This document shows, one piece after another, positions 46,622 to 57,941 of a stretch of DNA of 64,000 nucleotides. The translations under genes and the position numbers were made by a program. Origin of the DNA: Gymnothorax reevesii (Eukaryota; Chordata; Actinopteri; Anguilliformes; Muraenidae); NCBI GenBank assembly GCA_029721435.1, contig CM056577.1:30720719-30784718 (forward strand), given 5' to 3'. Positions within the stretch are counted from its first letter, which is position 1. The number at the start of each line of letters is the position of its first letter. Under the pieces are notes generated by a model, which was given only the letters and a program-made list of their open reading frames with translations, was not told the DNA's origin and did not search any database.

Positions 46622-49600
46622 AAAAAATAAAAACAGATCGCTGCTATATGATGAATATTGTGGATGCCTTAAACAGTTACTTTGTTGAGAATTTTACCTC
46701 AGAGGGGGTCTTTATTTGGCCAGAGGGCATGTCAAATGCTCAAGATTATTTAGCGAAATTGAGGTCGGGATAACGAAGTTAAAGGCAGTCAAGGTGGCAT
46801 GTCCTGATGGCTTATATCCTAGAGTGCTCAGGGAAGTTAGTGAGATCATCTTTAAGCCACTATCCTCCATCTTCAGACGGTCTTTAGAAACTGGAGAAAT
46901 ACTAAATGATTGGAAACAGGGCAATATAATACCAATATACCAATAAGAAAGGGGACCATACCGAGCCAGGAACTACAGGCCAGTCAGTTTATCTTGCATT
47001 GCGTGCAAAATATTGGAATCTATCATAAATGACGAGCTGGACTTATTTCTTGAACGTAACAATATCTTGAGGGATAGCCAACATGGTTTTCGGGAGGGAA
47101 GGTCATGCCTAACAAAGCTTCTAGAATTTTTTGAAGAGCCCACCAGGGCTTATGACATCATATACTTGGATTTTCAGAAAGCATTTGATACAGTACCGCA
47201 TAAGAGACTAATTTTTAAAATGCGTTCCATTGGAGTTACAGGAGGTGTTCTGAAGTGGATTCAAAACTGGTGACAGGACAGAACACAAAGAGTGGTGGTC
47301 AGGGGTATCTCATCTGAGCTACATATGGTGGAGAGTGGCGTCCCCCAGGGATCGGTGTTGGGACACCTGCTGTTCCTTATCTACGTTAATGACCTTAATA
47401 GGAATATTGAGAGTAGATTAGTTAAATTTGCAGATGATACTGAATTGGGGGGTTTGGCAAATAGTTTAGGGTCCACTTAAGTGATTCAGGACAATTTGGA
47501 TAGAATCCAGAATTGGGCAGAAATGTGGCAAATGAAATTTAATATGGCAAAATGTAAAGTTGTACATGTAGGTCATAAAAACATTAGATGAGATTACTTC
47601 GTGGGAGGTTTAAAACTGGAATGTGCTGCACAAGAGAAAGATCTGGGAGTGATTGTTAACCAAACCCTCACAGGTTCTAGCCATTGTACCGTAGCAGTTA
47701 AAAAAGCTAATCGGATGCTGGGATACATTGTCAAAAGTATTAAGTACAAATCTAAGGAGGTGATGCTTCTTTTGTACAACACGTTCGTTAGACCTCATGT
47801 ATAGTATTGGTTACAGTTCTGGGGACCATATTTTAAAGGGTTTGTGAACAATAAACTTAATATGTTTTTTAAAAGTATATTTTGTATATATAACCTAATT
47901 AAAATCAATTAAAATATATATAGGCAGTTTATCTTTTCTATAAATAAACAAAATAATGTCCGTGTCTGCACAGCCACAGAGTTAATTAGGTGCCCGTGAC
48001 GTCATCCGATGACGTCAGAGAGGTCTTCATCATGCCCTGCTGCTATCAAGGTCTATAGTCGAGGTGGTGTTATAGCGTGTCTGATCGTCAGCGTGTGCAG
48101 AAAATATGGGTGACTACGATGGCTATCTTGGTAATAAATTTTATAGGCATGAGCAAGCAGTAAGTTCTGCTAGGTAATTTTGTCAACGGGCACAAGTCAA
48201 ATAAATCAGAGAGAGTGAGAGAGATTTTCCCCACAGACACACGTCAAATGTCCTGTGAGAGAGAGAGAGATGGTCACCGAAAAAAAAAATTCAACTTGAC
48301 CTACATGTTGCCTAGAGACAACGAGAGAGCTCAAGTCGAGAACCTAGTTACAGCATGGCATTCCGCAACACTCAGTGAACTCAATACACTACAGTAAAGA
48401 GACTGCTCTGCTTGAATCAGCAACCTATCAGCCAATCAGAAAATAGTATTTCTTGTTGCTAGGTGAAATAGCAGCGCCAAATCACCTTCTTCACTCGCGC
48501 TCTCCATGTTGTATATTTTGGCTGAAAACAAACCCTGCTCCGATCCGGTGTCACAGGTGGTACCGCAACATCTCTTGTTTGTGACAGACAAATAAAATTC
48601 AAATACACAATTATTTAATTTAGCCTTTATTATACTGGGGAGTCCCACTGAAATAAAAAAAGTACAGGTATGGCTAAACATTATCTTCAAAATCTATCAA
48701 CTACTCCAGGGGGAAATGCTCGCAAGTTGAAATCAAATTTTTAAGCTCATGTCAAATAGCATTCGCGAATGCCGTAGCTGGCCAGCTAACTCATATTCGT
48801 GATGCTAAGCTCAGCTGTTAGCTGTGTTGTGATGTTGCAAAGTTAAAGGAAATATACACGCAAAATGCAGATGTAAGATATATAGTTGTATATCGCAACG
48901 TTTAATTGCTCGCCTACTTGAGGTACCGCTTCTGATAACAAGATGCGACGGATAACGCGGTCAGCATTCATTCTGCAAATAGCCTACAACGCGCACAAAA
49001 CTTCCGCGACCGATCCTGGTGTGCCATCTAGTGATAGAATATTGTAACTGCGCGCATAAATTTGCAGCTCCACGTCCACTGGCGGACACATCTGCACTAA
49101 GATACTCTTCTGTTCTTCGCGAACGCGCAAAATCCGGATAATACGTAAATGATGAATTCATTTCATATTTTAATTTGAAAGAAGTAACCAAGTTGCCAGT
49201 GTCAAAGTAACGAAGTGAAAGCATACTTTTTATCTTTCAAATGTAGTAGAGAAAAAGTCCCTGTTTTTTAAAAAGAAAGTAAAGTAGCCTACAAATCCTC
49301 AAAAAAAAAAAAAATAAAAAATAACAACAACTGAAGTGCTGTAACGAAGTACATGCACTTAAATTGCACCTTTGAATACGGGATTATCAACCCTCCCCCC
49401 AGAGAAAATCAAAACTGCATTCAAAACTTATGAGCCCTGTGTTTCCATCAATGCGATTTTCACCCGGCTCTTGAAGCGGAGCCGCATGCGTATTTTTCCG
49501 AATAATTTCACAATAATAGCGTAGTTTAGCCGTATATATGGAAACACTGAGGACGCACCATGGGCCGCATGCGATGTCACGTGTCTGCCCCGCAGCCTGT

Positions 49601-50401
49601 CGCAACCGGACTTCAGTCGTATTAATGTACACATAGCTTTATATGGCTGCCCCGGGTCATCAATTAAGACCTCTCTGACGTCACTCGGGTCACGTGGCCT
49701 TGGACTGGGCAGGTTCTTGCCTAAACGCTACAGAGCGCACTGTCATATACATTTGGCCCATGAAAAAATTTATTTTGAAAAATATGTTTCCAAAACACAC
49801 ATATTTTGTGTTTTTACTATACATATATTGGATTTTATGTATTAAATGCAGTTATGGAAAGTTAGTTCAGAAACCCTTTAAGAAATATATAGAGGCTCTA
49901 GAGAAAGTTCAGAGAAGAGCCACTAAGCTTATTTCAGGTTGAGAAGATGCAAGCTACAAGAAGAGGCTGAAGATCCTTTATCTCTTTAGCCTTAGGAAAA
50001 GGAGACACAGGGGTGATTTGATTGAGGTCTTTAAATATGTATGTAATATTTTGTAAAATAACAAAGTGAATTATGTAGGATTCCTTCGACCAAGTCTTGT
50101 GAGTAGAACTCGGGGTCACAAATGGAAGTTCACCAAAGGTAAATTTAGCACTGATATTCGGAAATATTTCTTCACCCAAAGAGTAATTTCAATGTGGAAT
50201 AGCTTGCCTGACCATATTGTTGAGGCAGATCTTCGGGGTTTTCAAGAACAGGCTTCACTTAAAGCTAGATACCATTGAGTCATTCAGTATCTGAAGGGAT
50301 ATATTCACAATGGCATAAAGAAACTGGAAAGCTTAGTTGGGCTGAAAGGCCTGTTCTTGCCATTCATGTTATGTTGCATTATGTTATGTTATGTTATGTT
50401 A
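46622..50401 (+). pseudogene. CR1/L2/Rex1-type LINE, copy 2, interrupted
   Basis: One frame, open apart from stop codons, carries NIVDALNSYFVENFTSE, NYRPVSLS, HGFREGRSC, YLDFQKAFDTVPH (RT motif with catalytic Asp), GVPQGSVLGHLLFLIYVND, FADDTELGG and KCKVVHVG up to QFWGPYF at 47836. A 2041-bp TTAA element interrupts it, and the reading resumes at 49878 with EALEKVQRRATKL through WNSLPDHIVEAD. The 3' end is an (ATGTT)n tail at about 50365-50401. There are several in-frame stops. It reaches further 5' than copy 1 but still lacks the endonuclease. Confidence 0.88.
47837..49877. mobile_element. TTAA-type (Kolobok-like) element nested in LINE copy 2
   Basis: TTAA at 47833-47836 and 49878-49881 flank AGGGTTTGTGAAC at the left and GTTCAGAAACCCT at the right (12 of 13 inverted bases). 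LINE copy 1 reads straight across this position (GPYFKKAMEAL), proving that the 2041 bp were inserted. The interior has no recognisable transposase; it is AT-rich at both ends with GAGAGA tracts near 48210-48270. A non-autonomous Kolobok is the simplest reading. Confidence 0.88.
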
Positions 50402-50463
50402 TTCAAAGACGTATGTATTCGCGTCTTCGCATTGACTTAGGGTGTGATCTCCCCGGCGAAAAG
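50402..50463. repeat. MITE fragment between LINE tail and foldback element
   Basis: TATTCGCGTCTTCGCATTGA then GGCGAAAAG matches the right arm of the 21750-21911 palindrome and the copy at 55196-55250. The arm continues beyond the foldback element at 54753 (TTTGTTTCATGTCC). Confidence 0.7.
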
Positions 50464-50465
50464 AA

Positions 50466-50718
50466 GTTCATGAACTTGTGGAGTTCAAGAGCAGTTCTTG
50501 AACTGTTCTTGAACCGAGTTCTTGAACTACTAGTTCATGAACTGTTCTCGAACTGTTCTTGAACTAAAGTTCATGAACATAAAAAGTTCTTGAACTGTTC
50601 TTGAAATAATGTTCATGAACATAAAAGTTCTTGAACTGTTCTTAAACCAATGTTCAAGAACTCCTTGTTCTTGAACTTCCCTTAGTCAGTTCTTTAAAAA
50701 AAAAAACAGTTCAAAAAC
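50466..50718. repeat. Left array of GTTC(T/A)(T/A)GAAC palindromes
   Basis: About fifteen copies of the 10-bp palindrome GTTCTTGAAC or variants (GTTCATGAAC, GTTCTCGAAC, GTTCAAGAAC) occur in 250 bases, often spaced 11 bases apart as GTTCTTGAACTGTTCTTGAA. Some are separated by A-rich spacers. Confidence 0.9.
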
Positions 50719-51521
50719 GATGAGTTTGAAATATGTTCTTCAACATTTTTAATATGAAAATTGAAATTTCTTGGTACATTGAAAGGACACAATTATAGGC
50801 CTTAAATATTTAATATTCAATATTGCGCAATTTAATAAGGGGTTGGCCTATGTCTATTATTTTACTTACCTTTAATATTTGAATCTGTTCTATTGTTGAT
50901 ACTTACCTTTAATATTTGAATCCGTTTTATTGATGATATTTTGATACAGATGTTATTCAAGTCCGTTGTTTGACAATGTAGAAATACCTTTACTTTGACT
51001 ATATTCATTACAGCACTTGTGACTGGTCAGTATTGTGGAGAGAGATTTTACCCTGTATGTGATTGGTTGAGAGCGGGTGGGCAACGTCAAAGCATTGAAG
51101 AGAGAGAGCGGTGGTTGAGTTTTTTTTTTGACAGCGTCAGAGAGAGAGACGGTTAATACTTTATGTCGAGTGTGTAGTGTTGTATTCAGTGGAATAGGTA
51201 ATGTAAGCCGAGTTTATTCATCAGTTTTATGTGTGCGGGTGTCCCTACGAGACCACGACTCGTGAACTGTTAAGGATTGGACCGGAGAAGACTGGAGTAA
51301 CTGTTTGTTAGTCCAGGAGGTCGGACCTGGTGGGAACTGTTACTGAGCTAGCCTAGCGCGCTAGCTAGCTTGCTGGTGTAACCCAGTAGAGAAAACGACT
51401 CTTTTTCTCTCAAGTTTATTGTGTTTATACATGGCATCATTTTAATTTGGAATAAAAAACTTTTATATCAATGGTGCTGAATTGTGCTTGTGAAATTGAA
51501 AGTAAAACTGAGAGAATAAAG

Positions 51522-51632
51522 ATGGTGGTGGAAGCAGCAAGAGAGATTTTAGGCGTCATAGATGTTAAGAGGGAAGACATACAGAAAATTTTGGAGAGAG
51601 GATTTGGTGGTGGTCAGATTGCAGAGAAATAA
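51522..51632 (+). other. 36-codon micro-ORF in the foldback interior
   Basis: The frame starts MVVEAAREILGVIDVKRED and continues to a stop at 51630. It is protein-like (amphipathic, charged) but I do not recognise it. It may be a stub of an element-encoded protein. Confidence 0.25.
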
Positions 51633-51747
51633 GGGCGTATAGAAAAGTGTAGTAGATGTACTTGGAGATATGGTTGAATAATTGGAATTAGTGTGAAGGT
51701 TTTTTTTTTTTGGATTTCTTTAAATATAATTTAAGCGATGATATAAA

Positions 51748-51820
51748 CCCAGTAGGTGGCGGTAATACATTAATTGGTTTGTTTACTACCATAAAACCAA
51801 AAGAAGAAGAAGAAATGAGC
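51748..51820 (+). repeat. Dispersed fish motif with AAGAAGAAGAAG tail
   Basis: CCAGTAGGTGGCGGTAATAC followed by ACCATAAAACCAAAAGAAG is a motif I recall at the ends of fish retroelements. Its tail is (AAG)n. No coding region is attached. Confidence 0.5.
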
Positions 51821-52722
51821 AGGACAGACTATCTGGCGGTCCGTGCCGAAATTCATGAATAGTTTTGGTGAGTTGTGATGAAAAACAGTGTTGTAAACAA
51901 ATATTTGCCCTGTCTAAAAGCTAATTTGAAATATTTATTGTGTCAAGTGGATGGGAGCACGAGCTAGTGGCTGTGTGGTCGGTGTTCCTTGCCGTGTGCC
52001 GTGCGATACCTCATCTTGGTGAGTTCAGACAACGTGCTTGCTAAAGAAAACATGCTAGCGCCATACTAATATCAGCATTATGCTAACGCTAATCGCGAGT
52101 GGATCTTTTCTGTTTAAAACTATATAAAAGCTATTTTTGGTTGTTCTACGGTTTGCCAAATGGTACTCTAAATCATAAAGGTATAAGTAAGCACTTGTAG
52201 TTTTTTTGTGCACTATTTTTAGTAAAATGTGATGTTTATTTCGATGCTGAATGCACAGTTTTTGATTTTATTTTATGAAAGCTTACACTAATTCCTATGT
52301 AATGCTAAAACAGTAGCCCAGATAGGGTTTTACGGTCACAATGGATAGCTTTAAAGGAGAATAATGGAAGTTATTATTTTATTTCCTCCTTGGCAATGAG
52401 ATAAATTAATTGTATTTCAGTTCATGATTTACAAAAGCTTAAAATTGGTTAAAAAGTCAATAATTAAATTTGTTAAGAAATGTGAATCATAATTTCATGG
52501 TTAAATGATTTAAAGAGATAAAAAGCGGAATTCATTTAATTGTTTTACAGGGATTTAAAATAATTTCATGTACAACAAAGTTTGAGTTAAAAACATGCAT
52601 GTAAAATATTACTGTATACTGTACAATAGCAATATGAGAGAAAAGATAAAAATTAAGCTATAGCTATTGGAAAGAATAAGAGAATGGACTTTATTTAGCT
52701 GTATACAATAACACAATTATTA

Positions 52723-52977
52723 TTGTGCAGGCTAGGTTTTTTTTGTCCTTTTACTACGGATTCTGAAACCTCTGGATTGTATACTGGATTTCTTCAGACG
52801 GGAGATGGCGAGCCTGTGCCGGAACTGAACCAGACCTTCATCGGAAGAACCTCATTCTTCATTTCTTCGGCAAACAACACTGTGGTAACCACTCAAATTA
52901 CCCCAGAAAGGAAACAAGAAGGAAACGGAACTTCTGAACTAAAAAACCTTGACCTGACTGAAAACAAAAGGGACTAA
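52723..52977 (+). other. Unrecognised ORF, possibly repeat-derived
   Basis: The 84-codon frame after TTATTGTGCAG is serine-, threonine- and asparagine-rich (TGFLQTGDGEPVPELNQTFI) and is followed by AATAAA-type signals at about 53094. Context suggests an unclassified retroelement rather than a host exon. No domain is recognisable. Confidence 0.3.
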
Positions 52978-54157
52978 GACATTGAGCTCAATGGGACTGG
53001 GTTTTTCAATATTTTTTTTTCATACGCCAGCTATTTCCATTATTGTTGCTGAATTGTAAATTTTCTATTTTTTATTTTCACTTTTCTACAAATAATAAAC
53101 TCATTCTGGCTCACTTGCTGCCTCCAGCTATTTCATTACACAGTCACTTTGGCCACTATTGTAACTCCACTGAACCTAGCAACTGGTCAATACTTTTGAA
53201 TTACTCTGCTATACTTAACGTGAGTCCAGGGTTACACTATGCCAGCCACTGTGTGATGCTAGCCCAGCGCTACATGAAGTGGGATGGGATGCGGTAAAGG
53301 GACTTTCCCTATCAGTGAGTCATGCCGTTTCCAAGCTAGTCGTCGAAAGACAAGTAACGTTCGAGTGGAGTAAGTGGGAAGGAGGTGCTGTGGACCGAAG
53401 AGGAACGCAGATCGACTGTTCCTGATAGATGGAGAGCTATGCCTGAAGTTCACCCTGCTGCTGGATGCGCGGTAACCTTCACCCAAGCGCGAAACGGCGA
53501 GGGATATTGAGGTACCGAATATGGTTGGCTCATTGGAGCGAAGAGGAAAGTTCAAATGTAAACAGGCCTGCAACGGAGGTGGACTCTTTTTACTTACCAT
53601 TTATTTGCCGGCTAGATTAGCGTTTAGAAGCGTTATTGTATTGTAATCGAATGTTTTATTGCGCTGTGGTCGAATGTTTTAATGTTAACGTAAGCCTTTG
53701 GGGCTAATTCTCATTCATACATTCTCATCCAATTATTTAATTCTAAATACATTTTATATTATATAATTCTATGAGCCTGTGTGGTGTGTGAATTATTGAT
53801 GTGGAATGTGTTCTTGATGTGTTTTTTCTGTAGTGGGGAATATAAGCTAATATAGGGTGTATAGGGTTAAAGCGCATGACACGCTTGTATTTGCAAATTT
53901 AAAGTAATAATCCAGAATTTTAATAGGAGTCAATTGGTGACCCACAGTGATGTTTGGAGTTCCGTAGGACCTTAAAGGGCCCCACACACATTTTCTATTG
54001 AAGTTATATTTGGACATTTCAGGATATTTGGAATAAATCTTAACATACTAAAAACACATAAAAAGAGAAGTTAAACACTTCAATAGTGTAAAGATACAAA
54101 GTATATAGAGAACTCAGGAGCGTTATACTTCATAGTTTAAAGAGATAAAATGCGCTA

Positions 54158-54485
54158 CACTTGTGACCCCTCGGCTGAGTGCCTCTACATTGGAGTCCAT
54201 TCCGGTGAATGAGAGGGTCTCTGCAATTCACTTATGGGTTGCAGAGGGGAATGCTCTGACCTTTGTTTGTGCTTATGCTCCAATCAGCAATTCAGAGTAT
54301 CCAACCTTCTTGGAGTACCTGGGTTTGGTCCTGGGAAGGGTTCCTACCGGGGATATCATAGTTCTACTGGGAGACTTCAACGCTCATGTGGGCAGTGATG
54401 GAGACACTTGGAGTGGAGTGATTGGGAGGAATGGCCTCCCTTATCTGAACCCAAGTGGTGCTTTGTTATTGGATTTCTGTACAAG
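54158..54485 (+). pseudogene. LINE apurinic endonuclease fragment
   Basis: The frame contains [57 protein letters not shown] (the GDFN motif of APE endonucleases) and [15 protein letters not shown]. It matches the endonuclease domain of non-LTR retrotransposons found as multi-copy repeats in fish. After LLLDFC the similarity ends, just before the right palindrome array. It belongs to a different LINE from copies 1 and 2. Confidence 0.8.
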
Positions 54486-54539
54486 TCATGATCCAGAAGA
54501 TTTCCTGTTACTGAAATTTTCTTTTACAGGTTATGGACA

Positions 54540-54740
54540 GTCCTTGAACTGGTTCCTGACAGATTCTTGAGCAGTTCTTGAACAGCTCTTGAACAATTCT
54601 TGAACTGTTCTTGAACTGAGTTCTTGAACATTTGAGTTCTTGAATGCAGATTTCAAGAACTGTCCCAAATACCTTTCAAGAACAGTTCATGAACAATTTT
54701 CAAGAATTGTTCAAGAACAGTTCAAGAACTGTTTTTGAAA
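54540..54740. repeat. Right array of GTTCTTGAAC palindromes
   Basis: About fifteen variants (GTTCTTGAAC, GCTCTTGAAC, ATTCTTGAAC, GTTCATGAAC, GTTCAAGAAC) occur in 200 bases; the second half has the TTCAAGAAC orientation. It mirrors the left array. Confidence 0.9.
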
Positions 54741-54752
54741 TTTCCTGTGAAA

Positions 54753-55320
54753 GGTTTGTTTCATGTCCGATAAGAAAGCAGCTTTAGACGCGCACGCAAG
54801 CTAGGTGGCTAGCTGACGTTAATTTGCTGCTGTACTTACTCAGATAGCAAGCGCCTCCGCTCAGGATCTGGCCCGGCTCTGAGCTGAATCAGCTGGAGTC
54901 GGCAGAGCCGGACAGATCTGGAGCAGCGGTGCTTGCTATCTGGATAGCCAGCTAACTTAAGTTCGAAATAACGTTAGATTTTCATGAATTTCGATTATGA
55001 AATCGTAGAGCTCGCATTCAGTCCAGTGTTGAATTAACTGCCAAGTTACACACTAACTATCTACCTACTAGTTTAAATAACCGCCTTACCCATTTAGCGT
55101 GCCAAGTTTAGTTAGTGGCAGTTGCGTGTATTTCCCTCTATCCAATCGCCCCATTCTCAGTTCATGCAGTTAGCGAGCTTTATGAGCAGAGCGTTTTGCA
55201 TGTATTCTTGTCTTTGCACTGACTTTGAATTTCATCTGTCAGGCGAAAAATTTGTTTCACGTCCGGTGTGAAGGTGGAACGGCGCCGCCTATTCTGGCAA
55301 ATGTTCTGGCGAATAATCCT
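54753..55320. repeat. MITE-derived sequence
   Basis: 54753-54790 continues the interrupted palindromic MITE (GTTTCATGTCCG, AAAGCAGCT). 54845-54955 is an inverted repeat bounded by AGATAGCAAGC and GCTTGCTATCT. 55190-55320 is another MITE arm ending GGCGAATAATCC, matching 46520-46620 inverted. Confidence 0.6.
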
Positions 55321-56036
55321 TAACTTTAATGCCATAGGTAATTAACTTTGATAAATTAGCAGGCAAGGGTAACTCTCACAGCTGGAGAGTAACTGGATGA
55401 CAGCTGCTGTCGCATTATGAGCCAGATGAACTCGGGAGTCTGTATTGCGATGCTTGATCGCTGGCTGTGCCGTTTAGGTGGGCACCCATGATCACTGTGG
55501 AACTAACGCTGGCTAATAGCTTTGTCACTTCAGCCACAACATGCATACAATATTTTTTATGAAGCGGCGAGTTATCTTGATGCCTTGTTGTACCCTCATC
55601 ATTAGATTTATACCCGAGTTTGGATAGTTGTTCTCATGTCATGTATCCAGCCATCTAACTACGTTAGCCTACGTAATACAGTTTGTCGAGTGTAACAATT
55701 AGATAGATAGATGGATAGATAGATATCTTGATTGCAGGCTCATACACTAAACAAACACACTAGAAAACGTGTGTAAACAAAAATGGACCGCAGAGATTGC
55801 TATGGCAGAGGTGCTTTCCTTTGATGATGTCATAGGAACATGTGACTTACGTCTCGGACACTTCCTACTTCTTCAGGGGGCGGGGCGTAAGAGTGCAAAA
55901 AAATCACTTTTATTCCATAAAATTTATGGATTTTTCAGCCATTTCAGAACTTTTGAGTGCATGGAGAGATATAAATAATCATACAGAACAAAATAAACCA
56001 ACAATTTCAGGTGGTGTGCCTGATGTCAGGGAACCT
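55321..56036. other. Right inner part of the nest
   Basis: No gene recognised. 55701-55734 is a (GATA)n-type microsatellite. The terminal bases belong to the candidate Kolobok-like end. Confidence 0.5.
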
Positions 56037-56040
56037 TTAA

Positions 56041-57404
56041 AGGGAAGGCGTGAACGCTGGGTGTTCCTACCCTGGTGACAGATGTCAAATGGATGGCAAA
56101 AAAAGATTCCCTGGCTGAAGATGGCTGAAAAGGGGTTGTCATCACGCTGGCTTTTCTAAATTCACCCCGGTATCAGCGGCAATTTTATGCACAACAGCTC
56201 CTCATTGTTAGTGTACATTAACATAAACCTTATTTCCCAGTTTAAACTAAAGAAAAGCTCCTCTGAATGAAGCACATGACCTAGTGTCCCCTAATTAGCC
56301 GGCTACTCCCCTCCTTGTGCAACCCGACGATGTTAACAGGGAGTCCAGCCGGAAGATAGACAAGTTGTAATTATACTTCCAACTGGCCCAGACAGCAGGT
56401 GACTCTGGGTCAGGTTCACACCGGCTCTGGCCCAGAACAGCTGGAACTGGCCCGGAACTGGCGTGGATCCAGACAGGAGATGCTTGTTGTCTGGGGGAGG
56501 TCTATGTTTTCACTGGCGTTTCTTTGTTTGTACATCAGTTGAAAGGCTCTCTCAAAAAGTTTGTGAAGGATGTCAGTAAAACTTCTGCGTTGATAGATAT
56601 TGTGCTTCAGAGGAAGTGATCATTTTGGTGAAGATCCGACGCCTATTCTTGATCCAGGGTCCGAAAGAATGTCTGTACGCGTTTGAGAACTGGTGTCAGT
56701 GACATTAACGCCCACATCAGCCGTCAGATTATGCTGTACAAATGCTTTATGTTACGAGAAATCCTAAACAGACTTCCCTCGCCAACAAATTTCACAACAG
56801 TGGAGGTCATGCACTCTCTGAGTACCCCCTAGTTTCTTACGGTTTTGGCCAGCTTGGCTGACAAAAACAAAAAATGTTCTCTCTCAATGCTACGATAATG
56901 TTTTGTGAATTTTATGAAACATTTGCGGATGTGATGACGCAACAGTGAATGAGTATGCTTTGTGTTAGTTGGGAGTACTTCTTTCGCAATAGGCTAATTT
57001 AGGAAAGCTAAATAACAAGCCATGAGGCTGTGCTCTAGGACAGAGCTCTTTCATGTATGCAGCACAGCTTAGTCTGTCAGCAGCAGTAACAGATAGACTT
57101 CAGGCACTAATACACTGAAGCCCATGAAACAATGATTTCTGGAACCTTCCTTTGGTGGGTATTTTGAAGCATTGTGTAATACCTCTGTTAAACTCTACAT
57201 AAGTGCACCAATGCCATAATTATTACCCCAGGCTGCCAAAATCACACTACACTGGACTCTTGACTCCTGTTATGACATAGGTAGAGCACTTTTCCTCAGT
57301 CAACTGGCTTTTTAAGGGGGAAAAACACATTAGGATGATCTGATAAAAAAATGTTTACTTTATCCACCTGCCTGATATGCTTTTACTTCCAATTCTTGAA
57401 TAGT
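56041..57404. other. Non-coding stretch
   Basis: 56380-56500 (GGCTCTGGCCCAG, CAGCTGGAACTGGCC) resembles the inverted repeat at 54845-54955 and may be a related short repeat. Otherwise nothing recognised. Confidence 0.4.
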
Positions 57405-57408
57405 TAAT

Positions 57409-57561
57409 CGTCCCATGAATAGCAAAAAGTCACAAGTGACATTCCTGATGAAACCTATTTTTCTGCACCAGGAAGTACTACAGCCACTGTAGTACTTTGT
57501 GGTGCAGAAAAACAGGTTTCATTAGGAATGTCACTTGCAACCTTTTGTTATTCATGGGACG
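57409..57561. mobile_element. 153-bp palindromic MITE
   Basis: CGTCCCATGAAT at the left mirrors ATTCATGGGACG at the right; arms cover most of the length, including TTTTTCTGCACCA/TGGTGCAGAAAAA. The flanking TAAT at 57405-57408 and 57562-57565 may be the target duplication. Confidence 0.8.
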
Positions 57562-57882
57562 TAATCTTTTCACCACAACAAAACCGTGTTGACTTCATAA
57601 TTACTTCAGCAAACTTGTTGTGGAACATTTACATAAATAATAATCATAAAAACTTTTCATAGCCTACAATAAGTTATTTGGGTTATAATTTTAGGCCTGA
57701 GTGACTCTTGATCTAGACACTCTTGAACCTACATTCCTATGGGTAGCCATTTTGTGTCACAGTGAGAGTCGCTGATGTTGAAACATTTGACTTTCACTAG
57801 TCCTTTGGCTGAACTATCCATTTCTGAGCCCAAGGTCTCGTGTTTTACCCTGATGCAGGACAGCTCAGAGACAATTTAAGCA

Positions 57883-57941
57883 CCTATTACTAAAACCCCA
57901 TAAGTCACACTTGACTTGACTTGACTTGTGGGGTTTTAGTA
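57883..57941. repeat. Short hairpin with CTTGA repeats in the loop
   Basis: ATTACTAAAACCCCA mirrors TGGGGTTTTAGTAAT around a loop containing (CTTGA)n. It may be a tiny MITE. Confidence 0.75.

Larger units (their letters stand above)
50464..54750. mobile_element. Foldback-like element with GTTCTTGAAC palindrome arrays at both ends
   Basis: The MITE arm reads GGCGAAAA at the left side and resumes TTTGTTTC at the right side, as in the uninterrupted copy at 55240-55260, so about 4.29 kb has been inserted. Imperfect GAAAAG/TGAAAG at the junctions may be a 5-6-bp duplication. Both ends are arrays of a 10-bp palindrome; the interior holds unclassified sequence and a LINE endonuclease fragment. I do not recognise the family. 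Confidence 0.55.
46055..56036. mobile_element. Possible Kolobok-like element bracketing a 10-kb insertion nest
   Basis: TTAA at 46051-46054 is followed by AGGTTCCCTGATGTC, and TTAA at 56037-56040 is preceded by GATGTCAGGGAACCT: 11 perfect inverted bases and 13 of 15 overall. TTAA plus AGG...CCT fits Kolobok. The present 9.98-kb span would be inflated by later insertions (LINE copy 2 with its own insert, and the foldback element). Beyond the first 15 bases the two ends diverge, so chance pairing of two separate element ends is not excluded. Confidence 0.5.

Noticed and set aside
50466..50718. CRISPR-like appearance of the short repeat array
   Set aside because: The genome is eukaryotic, spacers are not unique fixed-length sequences, and the repeat is a 10-bp palindrome in a transposon.
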